DNA of 34,804 nt from contig JBAXSU010000011.1 in assembly GCA_037130535.1 (NCBI GenBank), positions 1-34,804 on the forward strand, read 5' to 3'. Each line of letters starts with the position of its first letter. The stretch's first letter is position 1. Positions 30,660 to 34,804 of this stretch are shown piece after piece. Position numbers and translations under genes: made by a program. The DNA comes from VFMC01 sp037130535. GTDB lineage: Bacteria; Actinomycetota; Acidimicrobiia; Acidimicrobiales; Ilumatobacteraceae. The notes below the pieces were generated by a model. It ran no database searches. It worked only from the letters and a program-made list of their open reading frames with translations, and was not told the DNA's origin.

Positions 30660-31264
30660 ACATCCTCCTCGTACACGCGCACGTCACTGCGCAACCACTG
30701 CTGGATGACGTCGACGATCCGGTCGGGATCGTTCGAAGCGAGATGGCTCGCCAACGACGACGCCTCGTAGAACGACAGCTTCTCGCCCGGGGCGGGCACC
30801 ATCGGCACCTCGATCACCGGGCCGCCGACGGGTCCCCCCGCCGGTCGCACGGAACCCTGGGGAACCTCGATGATGGGCCCAGGGGGTAGCGCGATCGGCT
30901 CGTGGGCGGGGTGGGGCGCCATGGTGACGGCGCCGGGTGGCAGCACGATGGCCTCGATGGTGTACGGATCGACCGGCAGTTGCTGGACCGGAACGACCCG
31001 GTCGATGCCGTCGAGACCGAGTTGGCTGGCGATCAGACCCGGATCGGCGCTCGCCAGCGCGGCGCGTTCCCGCGCCTGAGCGATCAGCCGGGCGGCCCCG
31101 GGCGACAACCGGCGGACCCGCGGTTCCCAAGTAGGAGGCCTGACCGCGCCGCGTCTGCCGGGCATCATGTCGATCACCATCAGCGTGGTGCTCACGATCA
31201 TCGCGATCACACCACCCATCAGCACGATGGTCAGCAGATCGAGGGTCAGGCCGGCGGCAGTCAC
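30656..31264 (-). CDS. Membrane protein with a FliF-like FliG-binding tail, undescribed
   Basis: This 202-residue protein has one N-terminal membrane helix (about 9-31, LLTIVLMGGVIAMIVSTTLM). A basic stretch and a helical region follow (38-75), then a Pro/Gly-rich linker (100-158). The C-terminal helix includes residues 177-194, SNDPDRIVDVIQQWLRSD. That tail matches the FliG-binding end of FliF: the FliF of this window has PQEVANVLRAWLNES, and enterobacterial FliF ends in a similar NDPRVVALVIRQWM (from memory). I infer that this protein sits in the membrane near the C-ring and binds FliG or a FliG-like partner. GTG 31264 is the start. Its stop overlaps the fliH start, and it lies 7 bases after the gene before it. 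No known family comes to mind. Confidence 0.85.
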   Translation of the reverse strand: MTAAGLTLDLLTIVLMGGVIAMIVSTTLMVIDMMPGRRGAVRPPTWEPRVRRLSPGAARLIAQARERAALASADPGLIASQLGLDGIDRVVPVQQLPVDPYTIEAIVLPPGAVTMAPHPAHEPIALPPGPIIEVPQGSVRPAGGPVGGPVIEVPMVPAPGEKLSFYEASSLASHLASNDPDRIVDVIQQWLRSDVRVYEEDV

Positions 31265-31271
31265 GGGCGAC

Positions 31272-31613
31272 TCACATCTTCCAATCGATCACCGAGCGGG
31301 TCTCGCTCGGCGTACGCGGCAGCCGCAGACCCGCACTCGGCCGGTTCTTTCCGAGATACTCGGTGGCCAGATCGATCAGGCCCTGTGTGTCGCGCTCGAG
31401 CGCTGCCACCCAGCCCGCGAACGCGGCGGGCAGCGGCGGCATGCCCGTCGGGGCCTCGAACATCGGGACGAGCGCCATCGAGTCGTCGCCGAAATCCTCC
31501 ACACCGACGGTCAGCAGCAGCACACGGTGCTCGTCGAGCAGGGCTGCGTACGCGCGCAGCACCGGCTCCCACTGCGCTTCGGCCGAGGTCGATCGGCTCG
31601 GCGTCATCAGCAT
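31272..31613 (-). CDS. Unrecognised small protein after fliS (possible FliT-type chaperone)
   Basis: This 113-residue protein starts MLMTPSRSTSAEAQWEPVLR, then a helix (AYAALLDEHRVLLLTVG), a Pro-rich turn, and a second helix (AAFAGWVAALERDTQGLIDL). It has no membrane segment. The size and its place directly after fliS (starting 3 bases past the fliS stop) are those of fliT, the FliD chaperone, but I see no sequence motif that proves this. The frame extends far upstream inside fliS as shadow sequence. ATG 31613 or ATG 31607 are both possible starts. Confidence 0.7.
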   Translation of the reverse strand: MLMTPSRSTSAEAQWEPVLRAYAALLDEHRVLLLTVGVEDFGDDSMALVPMFEAPTGMPPLPAAFAGWVAALERDTQGLIDLATEYLGKNRPSAGLRLPRTPSETRSVIDWKM

Positions 31614-31615
31614 GC

Positions 31616-32059
31616 TCAGGCCTGCAGCGACAGGCGCGAACCGGTGGCCTGGCCAGCGTACGGTGCGGCTACTGCAGGAGTCGGCGCCACCTGGGCGGCT
31701 GCCTGGGCGAAGGCGGTGCCCAGTTCGCCGAGCAGGAAGCGGGCCTGCTGCACCTCGACCGGCGACTTCTTCACGTTGGCAAACGTGAGCAGTTCGATGA
31801 CATATCGATAGATCGAGGCCAACGAGGTGGCGTGCTCCCACGCGTTGGTGTCGAGCATCATCAGCAACTCGTTCACCAGGTCTTGGGCGTGGGTGAGCGC
31901 CGCGTGCGCCGGCTCCACTTGCCGGGCCTCGATCGCGGCGAGCGCGCTCGACAGGTCGCGGTCGAGTCGGTCGTAGGCCATCTCGATCACCTTCGAGCCC
32001 GAGGCAGTCGCCAATGCTCCACTGACGAAGCGATCCCGGGCTGACTGGACTGTGTTCAT
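31616..32059 (-). CDS. fliS: FliS, flagellin export chaperone
   Basis: This 147-residue protein has the four-helix FliS pattern: SKVIEMAYDRLDRDLSSALA, then AHAALTHAQDLVNELLMMLD and NAWEHATSLASIYRYVIELL, with the Tyr-rich third helix. It binds the C-terminus of unexported flagellin. A 30-residue Ala/Pro-rich tail is extra. ATG 32059 follows gaggg. The perfect palindrome containing the regulon nonamer lies 57 bases upstream, so fliS leads a unit that continues through the two unknown genes to fliH. Confidence 0.94.
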   Translation of the reverse strand: MNTVQSARDRFVSGALATASGSKVIEMAYDRLDRDLSSALAAIEARQVEPAHAALTHAQDLVNELLMMLDTNAWEHATSLASIYRYVIELLTFANVKKSPVEVQQARFLLGELGTAFAQAAAQVAPTPAVAAPYAGQATGSRLSLQA

Positions 32060-32107
32060 GCAATTCCCTCGATGGTGTTCGGCGATGCGACTGTGGATGC
32101 ATCGGCA

Positions 32108-32121
32108 ACTGTCCGGACAGT
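32108..32121 (-). promoter_or_regulatory. Perfect 14-bp palindrome ACTGTCCGGACAGT upstream of fliS
   Basis: This is the regulon nonamer joined to its own inverted copy; the minus-strand nonamer begins at 32116, 57 bases before the fliS start. The complete symmetry suggests a dimer-binding operator. It lies in the 94-base gap between fliD and fliS. Confidence 0.65.
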
Positions 32122-32153
32122 GGCGGAACTGACCAGCAGGCTGGGGAGCGGAC

Positions 32154-34535
32154 TCACGAGTTCGAGTTGCTCATCGCTGCGGCCTGGTTCTTCAACCAGG
32201 TCTGCTGGCTCTGGAGCCCGGCGAGCGAGGCCTGTACACGCGACCACTGACGACGAAAGTTGTCTTCTTTGGTGATCATCCGCTCGTCGAACTTGTCGAG
32301 CTTGGTGGTGAAGTCGGCGAACTGCTTGTCGTAGCTGGCCAGACTGTTGGTGAATTCGCCGGCGGTCGCCGTCAGCGCGCTGATGGTCGACACCAGGCGG
32401 GCGGCGATACCGGGGGCATAGGCCACCGGCAGGGCGGTTCCCACCTGGCCTTCGGTGATGTTCACCGCAAGACCCTTGGCGCTCGAGGTGGAGGTCGTCG
32501 CCAGGCTCAGTGTCTGTCCGAGCCCCACGGCCGTTTCCCCGTCGATGGTGCCCTGCGCGTCGATTCCGGTCGACGCCGACCAGGCGCCGCCACCGCTCAT
32601 GTCGAGGTTCACCTCGAAGTTGCCCGCGGCGCCAAATGCGTTGGCCGTAATGGTGACAGCTCCACCCGTCACCCCAGAGGTGAGGTTCAGTCCGGCGCTC
32701 GACAGCGATGTCGACAGTGCCGAGGCAACAGCCTCGGGCGTGGCGTACGCAGGGATGTTCGCGGTGGCCACCACCGACCCCATGCGCACTCCCACTACCC
32801 GTCCGGTGTCCGGTGTGCCTGCCAGCAGATCGGTCACCCGCGCCTTCGTCGGCGCGGTGGTGACGTTGACGTTGTATGTGCCGGGCACGGTTGCGTCGGT
32901 GGCGGTCGCGAACTGGGCGATACCTGTGCTCGTACCTCCACGGCCGAACGCCCGCTCGACATCGGCGGTGTTCGAACGCAGTGCGTTGAGGAACACGGTG
33001 CGGTCGAAGTTCAGCGTGCCGTCGCGCGCAGTGGTGATCCCCACACCGCCGGCGCTGGCGAACGCCGCGCCCGACACGGCGTCATTCACCGCGGAGCGCA
33101 CCTTCTCGATCAGGCCCCGCACGGTGGCATTGCCAGTGAGCGGCGAACCCCTCTTGGTGGTGGGGTCGAATTTGGTCTGCATCTGCACTTCGCCGATGAC
33201 TGCATTGGCGGAGGTGAGCAACGCCTGCACTGCGTCGGCAGTAGCGGTCTCGTCGCGCGACACGCTCACCGTCACCGGGGTGGTGGTGGTCGCCTGAACC
33301 GTCAGCGACGTCCCGGGCATCACATCGGTGAACGTATTCGTCGACGACGACACCGACAGCGCGTTCGCCCCCGAACCGAGGGTGATCTTCGCGTCCTGCG
33401 CCGCACTGAGGGTGCTCATCTGGAGGCCGGCGCCGCCGACGGTGAGCGTGCCGGTGGTGCCCGACGACGACGAGGCCATCTGGAGGTACCAGTTGCTGTC
33501 GCTCTGTCTCACGGCGCCTGCCGACACGCCTGCGCCCGCTGTGTTCACGGCAGCCGCCACGGCAGCGAGGCTGCGGTCGCCGGTGTCGACAGCGGCGACC
33601 GTCGAGGTGCCGACACGCAGACCTGAGGCGACACTGATGGTGAGGTTGCCGCCGGTAGCAGCGGCGCTGTAGCTGTAGCCGCCCCCTGTGGAGGTGACGG
33701 TCACTTCAGTGCCCGTGCCAACCCGGAACTTGCCGTCGGTACCAGTTGTGGCGACTGCGGTGGCACTCATCCCGAGCGTCGACAGAGCCGATCCACCTGT
33801 CACCCGCAGACTGGCCGCCGACCCCTCACGCGTCGTGACGATCGACAGCGCGCCGGTCGTGGTGTCAGCTTCCACGCTGACATCGGAGCCGAGGGCCGTC
33901 TGCACGGCAGCGGCGAGCTGACTGCGCGAGTAGGTACCCGTAGCGAGTGTCACCGATCGCGCCGTCCCGTTCACCTCCACCGCTAGTGAGCGGTTTGCTG
34001 TCGTGACGACGGTGGTGGCATCAACCTCAGTTCCCGTGCGACGAGCCGCCGCCGATGCCTGGGTCACCTCGAGCGTGTATTTGCCAGCGGTGACTGTGTC
34101 GTCGAAACTCGCGGTCGACACACCGAGACGAGCAGCCGTGTTCGACACCGCGAGGCGTGCGGAGGTGGTGACTACCGATGTCGCCGACGCAACCGGCGTG
34201 GAGGTTCGCACACTGTGCGATCCAGCCAACTGGTCGACGGTGAAACTGGCGGTACTGGCGGCTGCAGTTGCACCGACCGACGCCGACACGGCGCTGGAGT
34301 TCGACACGCTCGAGCTGAGCCTGTTCACACCTTTGGTCACCAGACCGTTGGCAGCGGTGCGCAGCGACTCGAGTGAGTTGCGCAACCGACCCATGGCATC
34401 GCTCTTCAGCTTCACCTCGGCCTGTTTGGCCTTCATCTTCTCGCCGGGCAGCCGTTCGACGCCCATCAGGCCCGAGACGATCGCCGAAACGTCGATACCA
34501 CCGGCGTTGAACCCGACGGAGTTGGTTGACGACAC
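32154..34535 (-). CDS. fliD: FliD, filament cap protein
   Basis: This 793-residue protein has the FliD N-terminal domain (GIDVSAIVSGLMGVERLPGE, then KMKAKQAEVKLKSDAMGRLR, the 'filament cap' start) and the C-terminal coiled region (QFADFTTKLDKFDERMITKE and WSRVQASLAGLQSQQTWLKN). The middle is a very long Ser/Thr/Ala/Gly/Val-rich beta-type region, which explains the size (most FliD are 450-650). It caps the filament and folds flagellin into place. GTG 34535 has a strong Shine-Dalgarno sequence (gggaggtg). The regulon motif lies 57 bases upstream. Confidence 0.95.
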   Translation of the reverse strand: MSSTNSVGFNAGGIDVSAIVSGLMGVERLPGEKMKAKQAEVKLKSDAMGRLRNSLESLRTAANGLVTKGVNRLSSSVSNSSAVSASVGATAAASTASFTVDQLAGSHSVRTSTPVASATSVVTTSARLAVSNTAARLGVSTASFDDTVTAGKYTLEVTQASAAARRTGTEVDATTVVTTANRSLAVEVNGTARSVTLATGTYSRSQLAAAVQTALGSDVSVEADTTTGALSIVTTREGSAASLRVTGGSALSTLGMSATAVATTGTDGKFRVGTGTEVTVTSTGGGYSYSAAATGGNLTISVASGLRVGTSTVAAVDTGDRSLAAVAAAVNTAGAGVSAGAVRQSDSNWYLQMASSSSGTTGTLTVGGAGLQMSTLSAAQDAKITLGSGANALSVSSSTNTFTDVMPGTSLTVQATTTTPVTVSVSRDETATADAVQALLTSANAVIGEVQMQTKFDPTTKRGSPLTGNATVRGLIEKVRSAVNDAVSGAAFASAGGVGITTARDGTLNFDRTVFLNALRSNTADVERAFGRGGTSTGIAQFATATDATVPGTYNVNVTTAPTKARVTDLLAGTPDTGRVVGVRMGSVVATANIPAYATPEAVASALSTSLSSAGLNLTSGVTGGAVTITANAFGAAGNFEVNLDMSGGGAWSASTGIDAQGTIDGETAVGLGQTLSLATTSTSSAKGLAVNITEGQVGTALPVAYAPGIAARLVSTISALTATAGEFTNSLASYDKQFADFTTKLDKFDERMITKEDNFRRQWSRVQASLAGLQSQQTWLKNQAAAMSNSNS

Positions 34536-34583
34536 GACTCACCTCCCACGCGTCGACCGACGCGATGACTCTGGACCTTGACG

Positions 34584-34592
34584 ACTGTTCCG
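34584..34592 (-). promoter_or_regulatory. Flagellar-regulon motif CGGAACAGT upstream of fliD
   Basis: CGGAACAGT on the minus strand begins 57 bases before GTG 34535 (two mismatches). A second copy, GCGCACAGT, lies directly beside it at 34593-34601, 66 bases before the start, giving a 9-bp-spaced double site. Confidence 0.45.
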
Positions 34593-34676
34593 ACTGTGCG
34601 CCTGCACGCCAGCAGGTAGTTGGCGCTCCGCACGCTGGCCTGCTCACCGACCCGGCCCACGACCTGAGCGATGACG

Positions 34677-34715
34677 CGACGAAGGGGGCCCGGCAGCGCC
34701 AGACCCCCTTCGTCG
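34677..34715 (-). terminator. Terminator hairpin after the flagellin gene
   Basis: A perfect 12-bp stem (34677-34688 with 34704-34715) encloses a 15-base loop. It lies 25 bases after the flagellin stop codon and before the fliD regulatory region, so it isolates the two genes. No T tract follows. Confidence 0.85.
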
Positions 34716-34740
34716 ATCGAATGGTTTCGGAGAGACTCGA

Positions 34741-34804
34741 TCAGCCCTTGAGCAGCGAGAGGATGCCCTGCGGGATCTGGTTCGCCTGGGCGAGCATCGC
34801 CGTA
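34741..34804 (-). CDS. fliC: Flagellin, C-terminal end only (gene continues outside the window)
   Basis: The minus strand reads TAMLAQANQIPQGILSLLKG and then TGA. This is the typical C-terminus of flagellin, the helix that with the N-terminus packs the D0 core of the filament. The frame is open at the window edge, so only the last 20 codons are seen. A strong terminator follows. FliS, FliW and CsrA, all of which act on flagellin, are encoded in this window. Confidence 0.88.
   Translation of the reverse strand, partial: TAMLAQANQIPQGILSLLKG

Overview
The window is almost entirely a flagellum and motility locus from a high-GC Gram-positive bacterium, most likely an actinobacterium. The family Acidimicrobiia (Ilumatobacter-like) is an inference. 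The evidence is the GC-rich third codon positions, a WhiB-like Fe-S regulator, a FliW-CsrA pair, and no P-ring or L-ring genes (flgH, flgI), as expected for a cell without an outer membrane. I see no tRNA, rRNA, CRISPR array or insertion sequence.

Layout. (1) Bases 1-3972 hold two unrecognised genes, a WhiB-like gene (wbl), a NarL-type response regulator with Glu at the phospho-acceptor position, and an EAL-HDOD cyclic-di-GMP protein. (2) 4016-6744, minus strand: flbD/swrD-motA-motB-fliL, the stator module. (3) 6884-9646, plus strand: flgN-like-flgK-flgL, the hook-filament junction module. (4) 9790-13392, minus strand: flhA, an FlhF-like protein without a GTPase domain, and a small two-helix membrane protein. 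(5) 13541-14277, plus strand: fliW-csrA, closed by a strong hairpin terminator. (6) 14405-34535, minus strand: a long run that reads right to left as fliD, fliS, two unrecognised genes, fliH, flgB, flgC, fliE, fliF, fliG, fliI, fliJ, a lytic transglycosylase, fliK, flgD, flgE, fliM, fliN, fliO, fliP, fliQ, fliR, flhB. (7) The last 64 bases are the 3' end of a flagellin gene on the minus strand, followed by its terminator.

Together these genes encode the MS ring and rod base (FliF, FliE, FlgB, FlgC), switch (FliG, FliM, FliN), export gate and ATPase (FlhA, FlhB, FliOPQR, FliHIJ), hook (FlgD, FlgE, FliK), junction and cap (FlgK, FlgL, FliD), chaperones (FlgN, FliS), stator (MotA, MotB, FliL), and post-transcriptional flagellin control (FliW, CsrA). 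flgF, flgG, fliA, flgM and chemotaxis genes are not in the window.

The most interesting signals are these. A conserved nonamer, close to CCGGACAGT, lies about 50-65 bases (82-89 in two cases) before the first gene of ten transcription units, including wbl. It looks like the promoter or activator site of the whole flagellar regulon. An undescribed single-helix membrane protein next to fliH (30656-31264) ends in a copy of the FliG-binding tail of FliF. The FlhF-like protein has lost its GTPase domain, FliM lacks the N-terminal CheY-binding motif, and FliN has a long N-terminal extension.
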